Source: Oscillospiraceae bacterium
GTDB lineage: Bacteria > Bacillota > Clostridia > Oscillospirales > Ruminococcaceae
Direction of reading: 5' to 3'
DNA length: 34,621 nucleotides
Assembly: GCA_022511485.1 (NCBI GenBank)
Contig: JAFLUJ010000003.1
Coordinates: 1-34,621, forward strand
Part shown: in pieces, positions 1 through 9,199 of the stretch
Layout of the letters: each line of letters opens with the position of its first letter
How positions within the stretch are numbered: the first letter of the stretch is position 1
Notes under the pieces: generated by a model
Databases searched by the model: none
Seen by the model: only the letters and a program-made list of their open reading frames with translations
What the model was told of the DNA's origin: nothing
Program-made: the position numbers and the translations under genes

Positions 1-267
1 GGTTTCAATGGTCGTTGTTTCTTCCGGTGTTGTTTGGGTCGTTTCCTCGGTTGTGATTTCAGATGTTGTTGTCGCTTCGGTTGTGGCTGCAGGAGTTGTA
101 GTTTCTTCTGTTGTTTCTTCGGTTACTTTTTCTGTTGTGGTGGTGGTTGGCTCAGTGGTGGTTTCGTCGACCAAGGCTTCATCACCCACACCACAGCAGG
201 ACAATGACAGCACTATGGCAAACGCCAGTGCAAGGGTTATTGATTTTTTAATTAATGTTTTCATCAT
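1..267 (-). CDS. Lipoprotein with Thr/Glu-rich linker, 5' part only
   Basis: Partial gene: the reading frame is open to the window edge, so only the first 89 codons are visible. The start is the first of two adjacent ATGs, chosen because GAGGAGG lies about 6 bases upstream. The N-terminus is basic (MMKTLIKKS), followed by a hydrophobic stretch ending in LSLSCCG, which fits a lipobox with lipidation at the first Cys. After that the chain is almost entirely Thr, Glu, Pro and Ala (TTTEPTTTTTEK, EETTEETTTP), a flexible extracellular linker that normally leads to a folded domain lying outside the window. Inference: a cell-surface lipoprotein. The function of the missing domain cannot be judged. 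Confidence 0.8.
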   Translation of the reverse strand, partial: MMKTLIKKSITLALAFAIVLSLSCCGVGDEALVDETTTEPTTTTTEKVTEETTEETTTPAATTEATTTSEITTEETTQTTPEETTTIET

Positions 268-382
268 AGCATACCTCCTCATTATAATTATGTTATAATA
301 TAGCTGACTTGTTCAAGTAATTTTTAGTAAAAGGGGCAATTTTTATAGTAGAGTGTTTTTTGACAATATTAACAAAAATGTC

Positions 383-406
383 CCTTTGACAAATTTATGT
401 CAAAGG
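383..406. repeat. 9-bp inverted repeat, possible operator
   Basis: CCTTTGACA, a 6-base spacer, then TGTCAAAGG. There is no T-run on either side, so a terminator is less likely than a protein-binding site. It lies about 120-140 bases upstream of the lipoprotein start. Confidence 0.4.
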
Positions 407-625
407 ACAGCGATTTATAAACCATGGTTTTCCTTGTGTTATTTTATTTCACATATTGTAGCATATCATAATAGCTTTGTCAAGGAAGCAAATATTTCTT
501 TACTTCAAAAAACAGTATTTTCAGGTGTTTCCGAAAGCTTCATTCTCTTTGCGGAACTGCGTAAAATCGTCATGAAAACCACTTTTACCGTTAGGATTAT
601 GATCTTTCCCATTCCACATAAGAAC

Positions 626-661
626 AAAACCACCGAAAGAATGAACTCTCTCGGTGGTTTT
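626..661 (-). terminator. Rho-independent terminator of the ABC operon
   Basis: Arms AAAACCACCGA (626-636) and TCGGTGGTTTT (651-661) form a stem that ends in U on either strand. It sits 29 bases beyond the stop of the last permease gene and closes the 11.5-kb operon. Confidence 0.85.
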
Positions 662-690
662 AAATTCAGTTAATATAGAATATGAACCCC

Positions 691-1776
691 TTACATACCG
701 GTAAGACCCGAACGAGCAATACCTTCTGTGAAGTTCTTTTGCAGCAGGATATACAGCACCAGGATCGGAGTGATCGAGATAAGGCAGGCAGCCTCCATCC
801 AGACAATGATCTCACGTGTATTTACCTGAGCATTTGCATCGCCGAACAAAAGTACCTTGATGTTTGCACTCAGGTTTTTCAGCGTCAGCGCCAGAGTCTT
901 ATAGTTCATAAAGAACGATGTACTTACATAGTAGTCATTCCAGTACCAAACTACTGAAAGCAGGAATACTGTAAGGAACGTAGAACCTGCATTAGGTATC
1001 ATAACACGTGCAAAAGTCGTAAGCGGAGAGCATCCGTCCAGTGCAGCAGCGTCCTCAAGCTCCTTAGGAAGACCTCTGAATGACTGTCTGAACAGGTAAA
1101 TGAATAGACCTGCACGCAATCCGTTAGCTGTCAGAGCAGGGAGGTACATCGCTGCTGCCTTATCAATAAGGCTGTAGTAATCTCCCTTGATCATATAGTA
1201 AATGCCAAGGGGATTGAAGTAACGGAAGAACATATACAGCGGGATAAGTATGATCTGCGGAGGTACAATGATCATCATGATAACGATAAAGAACAAAATA
1301 TTCTTGCCCTTGAAATTATACCGTGCAAATCCATAGCCTGTTACCGCACAGGTAAGAACCTGGAGTACTGAGCAAACTATGTTCAGTTTAAGAGTATTTC
1401 CCAATGTTTTGCCAAACTCCATTGCCTTTACTACGTCCTTGATATTTGATGTTGTAAAGTGTCTTGGTATCCACATGATCGTAGGATCATTCATGTCAGC
1501 TCTTGTACGGAAAGCAGCTGTGATCATATAAAGCAAGGGATAAATGATGATGAAGCACAAACCGAAAACGATAAGACCTCTGAAAATAGGCCACATAGCC
1601 TCTACAAACTGCTTACGTCTGAGATAGGCTTGCTCCTCAGGAGTGAGACACTCCATTCTCTTCTTATAGCGTTCTCTTTTTTCCATGCGGGAGAGCTTCT
1701 CCAGCTTGGGTTTTTTCTGAGGTTTATTTTTGTCAATGAAGTCAGAGATAACGTCTTTAATACCACTCATAGCCAT
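691..1776 (-). CDS. Carbohydrate ABC transporter permease, MalG type (second pair)
   Basis: Inner-membrane subunit of a carbohydrate ABC importer (361 residues, MalG/LacG family). The cytoplasmic coupling loop (EAA motif) reads LEDAAALDGCSPLTTF with the downstream IP, the contact to the ATPase. About six hydrophobic segments follow an unusually long, highly charged N-terminal tail of about 65 residues (KPKLEKLSRMEKRERYKKRM) that is absent from classical MalG. The start is the ATG six bases after GGAGGGGG; an ATG two codons later is a weaker choice. Last gene of the operon, 14 bases after its MalF-type partner, followed by a terminator. Substrate unknown; no ATPase gene is linked. Confidence 0.9.
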   Translation of the reverse strand: MAMSGIKDVISDFIDKNKPQKKPKLEKLSRMEKRERYKKRMECLTPEEQAYLRRKQFVEAMWPIFRGLIVFGLCFIIIYPLLYMITAAFRTRADMNDPTIMWIPRHFTTSNIKDVVKAMEFGKTLGNTLKLNIVCSVLQVLTCAVTGYGFARYNFKGKNILFFIVIMMIIVPPQIILIPLYMFFRYFNPLGIYYMIKGDYYSLIDKAAAMYLPALTANGLRAGLFIYLFRQSFRGLPKELEDAAALDGCSPLTTFARVMIPNAGSTFLTVFLLSVVWYWNDYYVSTSFFMNYKTLALTLKNLSANIKVLLFGDANAQVNTREIIVWMEAACLISITPILVLYILLQKNFTEGIARSGLTGM

Positions 1777-1790
1777 TTTTCTCCCCCTCC

Positions 1791-2717
1791 TTAATCATCA
1801 TACCATACAAGCTTGTTTATGATCGCGAATATGATTCCGAGAACTACAAGGATTATTCCGAAGTAGCTCCACGCCATTGCCGCCGACAAACCGTATTTCC
1901 ATTCGGTCTGAACACTCAGCAATCGTTCCATTACCTGATTGGTAGGATCCGTAAAGGCATCGATGATCGTATAAACTATGTTTACAAGGATCATTGGGGA
2001 AATATAAGGCAGTGTGATTTTCCAGAAGAACTCCCATGAGGTAGCACCCTCAATTCCGGCTGCTTCTCTTGCGGAAGTAGGTATACCCTGCAATGCAGAC
2101 AGGAAAATGATTATCTGGATACCGCATTTCCATACCAGATTAAGTATGTCAGAGGTTATTTCCGTAAGCATATCCGTAAATGTCGCGCTGAATCCGTAGA
2201 TACCCACGAACTCCAGCAGCTGGTCTACCATGTCTGCCTCAAACATTGTTGAGAACTGAGCTGCCTCATTGTTTCCGCTGGTTTCCAGGTCGCCGGTGAT
2301 GATAGCATATACCGGACCGGTCGCAATGATTACCGGCAGGAAGAATACTGCTCTTGCAAAGGTTCTTCCGCGGAAATTCTGATTGATTACGATCGCAACG
2401 AAAAGGGAGAAAACAACGATTACCGGCAGGTCAAGCGCCATATCCTTTAATGAAGCAACCAGATACTGTCTGAAGTTCGGGTCGGTCATAAATGCGTTTT
2501 TGTAGTTCAGGAAAATATTCACCTTTCCCGTACTGTTATCGATCAGATCTTTTATCGCCGGAGCTCCTACCTCAGGAGCAACGTCATGGAACGAGTAGTA
2601 AAAGGACTGAAGCAGCGGAATGATAAAGAACATCAGCGCACCGACAAACCATAACGCAATAAAGCCATAGCCATAAAGACCTTTTTTCCTTTCATAGGAC
2701 ATATAAAGCTTTTTCAT
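1791..2717 (-). CDS. Carbohydrate ABC transporter permease, MalF/LplB type (second pair)
   Basis: Membrane subunit of a sugar ABC importer (308 residues), partner of the permease downstream. The coupling loop reads AREAAGIEGATSWEFFWKITLP, a good EAA motif, and the C-terminus is hydrophobic. The N-terminus is short and basic, then one membrane span (about residues 18-38), then an extracellular loop before the permease core. Its ATG overlaps the stop of the DUF5696 gene by one base (TGATG) and has AAAGGAGGTAA upstream, so the two are probably translationally coupled. That coupling suggests the DUF5696 protein works with this permease pair. Family assignment is confident; the substrate cannot be read. 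Confidence 0.9.
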   Translation of the reverse strand: MKKLYMSYERKKGLYGYGFIALWFVGALMFFIIPLLQSFYYSFHDVAPEVGAPAIKDLIDNSTGKVNIFLNYKNAFMTDPNFRQYLVASLKDMALDLPVIVVFSLFVAIVINQNFRGRTFARAVFFLPVIIATGPVYAIITGDLETSGNNEAAQFSTMFEADMVDQLLEFVGIYGFSATFTDMLTEITSDILNLVWKCGIQIIIFLSALQGIPTSAREAAGIEGATSWEFFWKITLPYISPMILVNIVYTIIDAFTDPTNQVMERLLSVQTEWKYGLSAAMAWSYFGIILVVLGIIFAIINKLVWYDD

Positions 2718-4993
2718 CAGCCGATTACCTCCTTTCCGATATAATCATAAAGACTGATCTTATTTCCGTTCTTAGTAACGGTCTTGTCTGCAAAGTTTAC
2801 AACAGTCTTTGTGCCGTTTGCGTAAACTGTTTCGACCTCATTATCCGACAAAATATTATATTCTGTGATCTGATTTCCTGCAACATCTGAGAGAACCTCA
2901 TTAGCAAACTTATAGCAGCCTGCTGCGTCTTCAACCCAGTATCTGTAATCAGCATAATAATATTTGTCGTATTTTGTATCCTTAAGCTCGTTAGCTTCGT
3001 CAGCAACAAAGTCAAATCTTACGTTAGTTCCTGATGCTACAGCGCTGAGAACCAGATCAGCTATCTGAGCGTCACCGTTTACCGCTGTACTGGAAACAGG
3101 CTTCAAACCGCTCATAACTATCTGATAGAATGGTATCTCCACATCAAACAGGTCATATTTGCTGGAGTTAAGAGGAACATTTGAAACATGATCCACATAT
3201 TTCAGTACGTAAGCGTTTGCTCCGTCTGCAAGTATCGAGCCAACTGAGCTTTGCAGGTCTGCCATATATTCCTGGAGATTGTTCTTGAACATCTCTCTGG
3301 AAATGGTAGTTCTGCCATAGTCTCCATAAATCACAGTTGTCGCGCTGCCCACCGATATGGTGCTCAGTCCTTGCTTTTTATAGCTGTCTGCAAGGTTATC
3401 AAATACCTTTGCATATTTTCTCGGACTCAGCAATGACATAGCCTTATAGTATTTGTTTTCAACGCCGTGTGCAAGGTCGTATTCTATCTGTCTGGAATAT
3501 GCGTTGGAAACTCTTATGGCTGTATCTGTTGCAGTCCAGTATCCTTTACCGGTCTTGAATGTCAGATTGTCTACCGCAGGATAAATAGTAATATCATTTA
3601 TCTTGGCATAATCCATAAGATCCTCAAAAGCGCCGTTGCCGCCCAGCTTTGAAGCAGCCTTTGCTTTGTCGGAAACCTGTTCCTTTATATCCGCAGTAGT
3701 CCATTGATTGTACTGAACTACTATGCTGTCTACGTCCATATTCTTGAGCTGTCCGAGAATATTTTTCGCATCCTTAAAGGAGGTGGTTTTATGCTGCATT
3801 GTTACCGGCAGACCAAGAACAGTTTCAGTTTTAAGAGTACCGCCGTAGAAATCAACATAAAGAGCAGTTTTATCCGCAGCAGCAGACTTTGTAACTCCCT
3901 CTGAATCCGTGAGATAATTTCTGTAGGCGTCTGCTATATCAATATAGTCCACCTTGCCGGTATCAGAAACCGGATAATATCTTACTTCTATCTCAGGAAC
4001 TTTAATGCCTCTCTTTTCAAAAACCTTAAGCGGGTTGGACTCGCCGCCCATAAGGTATTCATCAGATGTTCTGATCTCGAAATCGAAGTAGCAGGAGTTG
4101 TAGCTTGTTTTATTCTGTGCTCCCACGTAGGTGTTTATCGTAGCACAGGTATCGCCCTTGTCAGCAACGACCAGTAATCCGCCGTCATTCTTTACGATGC
4201 CGAACATCGGAAGGTAGATAGGCTGTGATGTAGTTGGCTTAGTCGTCTTTACAGCAGTAATATCATTACCGTAGACCTTGCCCTGATAGATCTTGTATCC
4301 TGCCTTGCCGTTGTTGAAGTTTATAAGAGCACCGCTTCCGTCCGGGATTACGAAGTATCCTTCCTCTTCACTGTCAGCCGCACCGAATGTCGTAAGAAGC
4401 GAAATATCGGTGGCGATCTTATCGCCGTTTCTCTCGATGATCTCTTTGGTATCAACACTTACTGCAAGATAGTTGTCATTCAGCGTATATTTGACCGGAA
4501 CGAGTATCTCTGCATCTCCGAAATCAAATGTTGCTTCCACGCCTGTATCAGTTACCTTCATTTGATATTTACTCTTTGTTCTGGCAACCTGTGTAAGAGT
4601 ACGACGTCTTGAAACCTCTGCATAAACCAGTGACATTCCGGATTTAAGCTCTTCCTTCTGAGCTTTTTTTCCTGCGGAAGCATCCGCATTTATCGGATTT
4701 GACCACCAGATCTTGCCGTTCTTTTTGTCTTTGAGCGCGAACTGTACTTCGCTTTCATTGTAGTAGAACGCAAGATTGCTGTTCTCGACAGCGAGCTTCA
4801 TGTTTTTCATTGCGTCGTCTTCGGTAATGAGCTTATCCTCATTGATGTCATATTCATCAGCGTCAATAGCCTCGCTCTCCTCAGAACTGCTGCTTTCCGC
4901 CTCATCATCCGAGCTTGCGGGAACTGCAAACAGCGGAACCATAAGCGCCATACAGCAGATACCGGCAAGAAACTTTTTCATAGCTTTTCGCAT
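2717..4993 (-). CDS. Large secreted DUF5696-type protein
   Basis: A 758-residue exported protein. The signal peptide (basic MRKAMKKFL, then a hydrophobic core to VPASS) has no clear lipobox. A Ser/Glu-rich acidic stretch follows (SSSSEESEAIDADEYD), then a long body rich in aromatic and Asp residues. From memory of the family, this matches DUF5696 proteins, which are commonly found beside Yip1-type and carbohydrate ABC permease genes in Firmicutes. The segments VDSIVVQYNQWTTADI, IYPAVDNLTF and ILADGANAYVLKYV have the spacing of strands in a TIM-barrel glycosidase-like fold, but I cannot point to catalytic residues. The ribosome site (AGTGGTGAA) is weak. The gene lies 30 bases after the Yip1 gene and overlaps the next permease by one base. 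Role inferred: glycan binding or processing at the cell surface. Confidence 0.7.
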   Translation of the reverse strand: MRKAMKKFLAGICCMALMVPLFAVPASSDDEAESSSSEESEAIDADEYDINEDKLITEDDAMKNMKLAVENSNLAFYYNESEVQFALKDKKNGKIWWSNPINADASAGKKAQKEELKSGMSLVYAEVSRRRTLTQVARTKSKYQMKVTDTGVEATFDFGDAEILVPVKYTLNDNYLAVSVDTKEIIERNGDKIATDISLLTTFGAADSEEEGYFVIPDGSGALINFNNGKAGYKIYQGKVYGNDITAVKTTKPTTSQPIYLPMFGIVKNDGGLLVVADKGDTCATINTYVGAQNKTSYNSCYFDFEIRTSDEYLMGGESNPLKVFEKRGIKVPEIEVRYYPVSDTGKVDYIDIADAYRNYLTDSEGVTKSAAADKTALYVDFYGGTLKTETVLGLPVTMQHKTTSFKDAKNILGQLKNMDVDSIVVQYNQWTTADIKEQVSDKAKAASKLGGNGAFEDLMDYAKINDITIYPAVDNLTFKTGKGYWTATDTAIRVSNAYSRQIEYDLAHGVENKYYKAMSLLSPRKYAKVFDNLADSYKKQGLSTISVGSATTVIYGDYGRTTISREMFKNNLQEYMADLQSSVGSILADGANAYVLKYVDHVSNVPLNSSKYDLFDVEIPFYQIVMSGLKPVSSTAVNGDAQIADLVLSAVASGTNVRFDFVADEANELKDTKYDKYYYADYRYWVEDAAGCYKFANEVLSDVAGNQITEYNILSDNEVETVYANGTKTVVNFADKTVTKNGNKISLYDYIGKEVIG

Positions 4994-5023
4994 TAATTAT
5001 TTCACCACTTTTCGTTTATAGTA

Positions 5024-5653
5024 TTAAACTCTGAATCTGTAAGAAAGCTCCGTATAGATCGAAAGGACAAATATTATTACCTGCTGGAACAGTGTAAGAA
5101 GAAGTACGAGCAGGAACAGGATCGCAACCATTGCCACCAGCGTCAGCAGCATAAGCGCTATAGTCTTTCCGAAGGTGAACTGGTGTACTGCTTTTATTCC
5201 CGATATAAATAGTACGAAGCTCCAGCATAATCCGAGGATCTCGACTGCCTGGATAAATACATATTCATCCTGGATCAGGAAGTGGGACATTACCGTACCT
5301 ATCAGATAGCAGGCAATAAACGGTATCAATGCATAAGCGGAATTGATGAAAATGTTTCTCATGCTTCCCTCGCCGTCAAAAAGCGTACACATCGCCCAGT
5401 TTGCCACTACCCAGGTTATGAACAGTATGAAGCTTTTGAATATGTAAGGAACGATGTTGAATGTCTTGTCATAATCAGAGTAATACTGAAAACCGTAAAG
5501 TCTGTTGTAAGCGATCTGCTGTACAAACAGCAGGCACACGACCAAAATAGCTATACGCATAGAGCCTGCTTTTTTCCAGCGAAGATCCTCGAAGCCCTCG
5601 AAAGGGTGGAAGATCACGTGTTTTACAAACTGAGGTCTGCTCAGATCCAACAT
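5024..5653 (-). CDS. Yip1-family integral membrane protein
   Basis: A 209-residue polytopic membrane protein with about five hydrophobic spans (for example MRIAILVVCLLFV, FILFITWVVANWAMC, ALIPFIACYLIGT and two near the C-terminus). The DLSRPQFVKHVIFHPFEGF start followed by a Yip1-like core fits the YIP1 family often encoded with DUF5696 and sugar ABC genes. I start it at the ATG at 5653, one base after the TAA of the NHL gene (TAATATG). A longer frame from 5734 would add 27 residues but overlaps the upstream gene by about 80 bases, and those residues (SSCASAERSYILGRREEE) do not look membrane-related. The molecular role is unknown in bacteria; probably a membrane organiser of this transport system. 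Confidence 0.75.
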   Translation of the reverse strand: MLDLSRPQFVKHVIFHPFEGFEDLRWKKAGSMRIAILVVCLLFVQQIAYNRLYGFQYYSDYDKTFNIVPYIFKSFILFITWVVANWAMCTLFDGEGSMRNIFINSAYALIPFIACYLIGTVMSHFLIQDEYVFIQAVEILGLCWSFVLFISGIKAVHQFTFGKTIALMLLTLVAMVAILFLLVLLLTLFQQVIIFVLSIYTELSYRFRV

Positions 5654-5654
5654 A

Positions 5655-7157
5655 TTACAGCACACCGCCCTTTCTTCTTCTCTTCTCCCAAGGATATATG
5701 ATCTTTCTGCGCTTGCGCAGCTGCTTGTAAACAATGATGAGAGCGATCACCGCAATAATTACCAACAGACACATCTGATAGTTTGCTTTTATCCATATGT
5801 CTCTGTAGCCCTCAAAAGCCTTGTTATAACGTATGCGGCTTATTGCTACTTCAAAGTATTCCATTGCTTCTTCATACTCATATCTGTTATAGAGCGCATT
5901 GCCTATACCGATATAAGCTCTGCGGTAGTTTCCGTCATACTTAAGAACGTTCTTCCAGGGTTCAAGGGATTCCTCATAATAACCTGCGTTATAGAGGTTC
6001 GCTGCCTCTGTAACGATCTCTCCGAAAACTGTTCTTGTAAATAACGTGATGTTATTTTTTCTTGAATCCAGTACGTAGATATGATTATCGTGACTTTCAA
6101 TAGCAGCTGCCGACTGGAAAAGACCAAGCTGATCGCCTGTGCCGCCCATTATGAACATCAGCCAGCATTCCTTATCATACTGGAAGATACGTCCATGCTG
6201 GAAGTCCAGTATATTGAGCTCTCCGTTGGGACCGAGATCAATATCCGTAAGGCTTGAATTCTTTGAGTAGATCGAGTAGTATGTAGGAGGCATATCACCG
6301 AAGGTCATATCCGCTGCGCCTACGGAGTCAAGAATGTTATCGCCTCTTGGGTTAAGCTTTTTAACCAGGTCTGTAGTTACTGTCTGGGAATCTGTAACTG
6401 TATAGATAAAGCCCATGTCGTCAATATCAAAGTTTGTGAAGCCGATAGGCGTCTGCTTTGCACTACGCTCTCTCTGTGCTTCTGTACCGATCATGTTCCA
6501 GAAAGCGTTTGCAATAACCTCTGCTGTTGCCTCAACGCGGTTCGCACCGTAGAATCTGAGGAAGTTTCCCTCGGAATCAAACATTATCGCACCCTTTGTA
6601 ACAGATCTTACTACTACGTAAACATTTCCTGCCTTGTCAACAAGTACCTTGTTGGGATTATAGGTAAGGTTTTCATCGTAGAGCTCTGTCTGCGGCCTTC
6701 CGAAGATCATATCAACGTTGCCCTCTGTATCACATTTTATGACACGGTCATTTTCTGTATCACATATGTAGATATATCCGGTGTACTGGTCAACGTATAC
6801 ACCCGTAGGCTTTTTCAGTGTAAGTGTTTCTCCGTTATAATGGAACTCCTTCATTTCCTTCTTGAAGTTGAAATCCAGATCCGTTATAACTATTCTGTTA
6901 TTACCCTTATCAGCTATATACAAAAGTTCATCGTGGGATATGAACAGGTCTGACGGTTCATAGAAGTTTCCGCAGCCCATCATCTCGCCGTCTACGTATT
7001 TCTCAGCGGTGTATCCCGCCTGGGAAGCTACCGGGTCTCCCCACCTGTCATAGCTGTAGGGGTCATATGCTTCCAGCGCGGAGACATTTACAGCCAAAGC
7101 TGAAACAGTCACAGCCGCTGCTGATACTATTGAAAGTAGCTTTTTCAAGCCTGACAT
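5655..7157 (-). CDS. Membrane-anchored NHL-repeat/TPR protein
   Basis: A 500-residue surface protein. After a signal peptide (SVSALAVNVSALEA) come repeated NHL beta-propeller blades: EPSDLFISHDELLYIADKGN, KPTGVYVDQYTGYIYICDTE and DIDDMGFIYTVTDSQ, with conserved xIYVxDxxN-type strands to about residue 375. Two TPR-like helical repeats follow (LYNAGYYEESLEPWKNVLK; ALYNRYEYEEAMEYFEVAI), then one membrane span (MCLLVIIAVIALIIVY) and a strongly basic tail (KQLRKRRK). The order implies an extracellular propeller with a cytoplasmic tail. GGAGGG supports the start. It lies 69 bases after the first MalG-type permease and is coupled to the Yip1 gene. Function inferred: docking or sensing module of the transporter; not enzymatic as far as I can see. 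Confidence 0.75.
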   Translation of the reverse strand: MSGLKKLLSIVSAAAVTVSALAVNVSALEAYDPYSYDRWGDPVASQAGYTAEKYVDGEMMGCGNFYEPSDLFISHDELLYIADKGNNRIVITDLDFNFKKEMKEFHYNGETLTLKKPTGVYVDQYTGYIYICDTENDRVIKCDTEGNVDMIFGRPQTELYDENLTYNPNKVLVDKAGNVYVVVRSVTKGAIMFDSEGNFLRFYGANRVEATAEVIANAFWNMIGTEAQRERSAKQTPIGFTNFDIDDMGFIYTVTDSQTVTTDLVKKLNPRGDNILDSVGAADMTFGDMPPTYYSIYSKNSSLTDIDLGPNGELNILDFQHGRIFQYDKECWLMFIMGGTGDQLGLFQSAAAIESHDNHIYVLDSRKNNITLFTRTVFGEIVTEAANLYNAGYYEESLEPWKNVLKYDGNYRRAYIGIGNALYNRYEYEEAMEYFEVAISRIRYNKAFEGYRDIWIKANYQMCLLVIIAVIALIIVYKQLRKRRKIIYPWEKRRRKGGVL

Positions 7158-7226
7158 ATTATCCCTCCATATCGTATTCTATTTCCCCGGGAATTTTTTC
7201 ATTGTCCCGGCGGATATATGCATCCC

Positions 7227-8189
7227 TTAATCCTTCATGCCGGCGTGAGCCATCGTTTCCATAACGTTGCTCTGTGCGGCTATGAATATTGCCAGCGGCG
7301 GGATCATCAGAACTACTGCGGAAGCCGCTATAGCTCCCTGTCTCGCGATACCTGCAGCTGCTATCTGCTGTACTACCGTCGGTATCGTTTTCAGCGCCTC
7401 ATCGTATACCAGCGAGCCGCCGTTTGAGTTCCATGCCGCCTGGAACTGGAAGATGATAATTGTCATTAATGCAGGCTTTGAGTTTGGCATTACTATTCCC
7501 CAGCATATGCGCATAAGTCCTGCACCGTCGATCTTTGCTGCTTCTATCATTGCGTCCGGGATCTGTCCGACGCTCTGGATCATAAGGTAAAGTCCCATTG
7601 AGCTTGCGATCAGCGGGAATATCAGCGCTGAGTATGTGTTGATCATGCCAAGCTTAGCCATTACCATATACTGCATGATGTATGTTACCTGGCTGTTGAA
7701 CAGCAGCGCGATTACTACGATCTTGTTTATTATCTTTACTCCCGGAAATCTGCACTTCGCAAGGATAAAGCCTGCTGTACACGCAAACAGCACGTGAAGC
7801 ACTGTTGCTACTACTGTTACGAAAATACTGTTGAACACGTTCCTGGAAAATGGTACCCAGGAGTTATTTGCTACTACAAACAGATCCTTGAAGTTGTCTG
7901 TTGTAGGATCTATCGCGTAAAGTCTCGGCGGCATGAGGAAGATCTCATTTACCGGCTTCAGAGATGTTACTATCGCGATATAGATAGGCGCCAGCATGAA
8001 CAATCCCAGTATGAACAGAAACAGGAAAATTCCTATATCGTTTGTCCAGCTCTTTCCTACCTGCTTGTTCGTTCCTTTGGATTTCTCCATTTTCTTATGC
8101 TGCTTCTCACGTCTTTTTCTAAGCGCTTCCAGCGCGGCGGCGTTCTCAGCCTCCTGCTGTTCCTTTATTGATTTTTCTTTCGTAGCCAT
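7227..8189 (-). CDS. Carbohydrate ABC transporter permease, MalG type (first pair)
   Basis: Membrane subunit of a carbohydrate importer (320 residues). The coupling loop MIEAAKIDGAGLMRICWGIV with a following MP is a textbook EAA motif. Six spans are visible, and the C-terminus ends AHAGMKD. As with the other MalG-type gene of this operon, a charged, coiled-coil-like cytoplasmic tail of about 48 residues precedes the first span (EQQEAENAAALEALRKRREK), longer than in typical MalG. It begins 21 bases after its MalF-type partner, so the two are clearly co-expressed. No ATPase is encoded nearby; such importers often share a general MsmK/MsmX-type ATPase (established for other Gram-positives, inferred here). 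Confidence 0.92.
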   Translation of the reverse strand: MATKEKSIKEQQEAENAAALEALRKRREKQHKKMEKSKGTNKQVGKSWTNDIGIFLFLFILGLFMLAPIYIAIVTSLKPVNEIFLMPPRLYAIDPTTDNFKDLFVVANNSWVPFSRNVFNSIFVTVVATVLHVLFACTAGFILAKCRFPGVKIINKIVVIALLFNSQVTYIMQYMVMAKLGMINTYSALIFPLIASSMGLYLMIQSVGQIPDAMIEAAKIDGAGLMRICWGIVMPNSKPALMTIIIFQFQAAWNSNGGSLVYDEALKTIPTVVQQIAAAGIARQGAIAASAVVLMIPPLAIFIAAQSNVMETMAHAGMKD

Positions 8190-8210
8190 TATGTGATCTC
8201 ACCTCGTTTC

Positions 8211-9176
8211 TCAGTTCATATATTTGCCGAGCAGCTTGGATACTCCCTCGTTACATAGGTACATAACCAGGAACAGCACGAAACATACTGCTGAGGAATA
8301 TCCCATCTCGTAACGGATCCAGCCGTAGTCAAATGCGTGGGTCATAATGGTATGCGCTTTATAATCTGTTGACGGGAAGCCGCAGAGCATTCTTCCTACC
8401 ATATCTACTGTGAAGGAGGATACAATCTGCATTACTGCTGCGAACATCAGCTGAGGTCCCATGGATGGGATAGTTATGTAGATAAGCTCCTGCCATCTGT
8501 TGCTGATACCCTCGATAGCTCCTGCCTCGTACATGGACTTGTCGATACCCTGGAAGCCGGCACGCATCGCAAGGAAGCCGGCGCCCATTGATACCCACAG
8601 CTGTACTATTATAACACAGGGGAGGATATAGTTTGCGTCTGTCAGCCACTGGATAGCAGCTGTTGTGACACCCAGTGTATTGAGAGCTGAGTTGAGATAG
8701 CCGTACACGTCGCCGGAGAAGATCAGGTTCCATACGAAGTAGATGTTTCCTGCCATGGACGGCGCATAGAAGATCAATGTGAATATAGTTTTCAGTACAG
8801 GGTGAAGCTCATTGATAAGCCATGCAAGGAAGAAGCTGAGCGCATAGCTGAGCGGTCCTGTAAATATCGCAAAGATAAGCGTTGTTCTGATCGCGCCGAT
8901 AAATACATCGTCCTCAAGGAACAGGGTATAGAAGTTATCCAGTCCCACGAATTTCGGCGGGAAGTGCGCCATATCAAAGTTTGTAAATCCCATAGGGAGA
9001 GCCATAACAACCGGTATTATCGTGAACACCAGAAAGAAGATCATAAACGGAGCCAGCATTGCGTAGCAGTTCCAGTTACGCTTCATTTCGTGGGTCGTAT
9101 AAGCCCATCTTTCCTTAAAGTCCATTTTGCGTTCATTGGGAAGCAAAATTTCCTTCTTCTGAATTTCAGCAGCCAA
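8211..9176 (-). CDS. Carbohydrate ABC transporter permease, MalF type (first pair)
   Basis: Membrane subunit of a sugar ABC importer (321 residues). It has an N-terminal cytoplasmic tail of about 35 residues, a first span LAPFMIFFLVFTIIPVVMAL, and the loop VGLDNFYTLFLEDD typical of MalF/UgpA-type permeases. The EAA-type coupling loop is the slightly degenerate MYEAGAIEGISNRWQELIYI followed by IP. It sits 23 bases downstream of the solute-binding protein gene with a GGAGGGATAA ribosome site, so it is the natural first partner of that binding protein. It is clearly divergent from the second MalF-type protein of the operon, so the two pairs are not a recent duplication. Confidence 0.92.
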   Translation of the reverse strand: MAAEIQKKEILLPNERKMDFKERWAYTTHEMKRNWNCYAMLAPFMIFFLVFTIIPVVMALPMGFTNFDMAHFPPKFVGLDNFYTLFLEDDVFIGAIRTTLIFAIFTGPLSYALSFFLAWLINELHPVLKTIFTLIFYAPSMAGNIYFVWNLIFSGDVYGYLNSALNTLGVTTAAIQWLTDANYILPCVIIVQLWVSMGAGFLAMRAGFQGIDKSMYEAGAIEGISNRWQELIYITIPSMGPQLMFAAVMQIVSSFTVDMVGRMLCGFPSTDYKAHTIMTHAFDYGWIRYEMGYSSAVCFVLFLVMYLCNEGVSKLLGKYMN

Positions 9177-9199
9177 AGGTTATCCCTCCTTATTATTCA

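Larger units (their letters stand above)
268..690. other. Intergenic region with an inverted repeat and an operon terminator
   Basis: Between the left-edge lipoprotein gene and the end of the ABC operon I find no convincing gene. An open frame of 106 codons on the plus strand has no ribosome site and no recognisable composition. The region holds a 9-bp perfect inverted repeat (CCTTTGACA at 383-391, TGTCAAAGG at 398-406) and the terminator at 626-661. The inverted repeat could be an operator for the lipoprotein gene, but no clear promoter hexamer pair is associated with it. Confidence 0.5.

Noticed and set aside
353..673. 106-codon plus-strand open frame
   Set aside because: No ribosome site, runs through the operon terminator and has no recognisable protein composition.
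5024..5734. Longer start for the Yip1-family gene
   Set aside because: It would overlap the NHL gene by about 80 bases; the extra residues are unrelated to the family, and an ATG one base after the NHL stop explains the layout.
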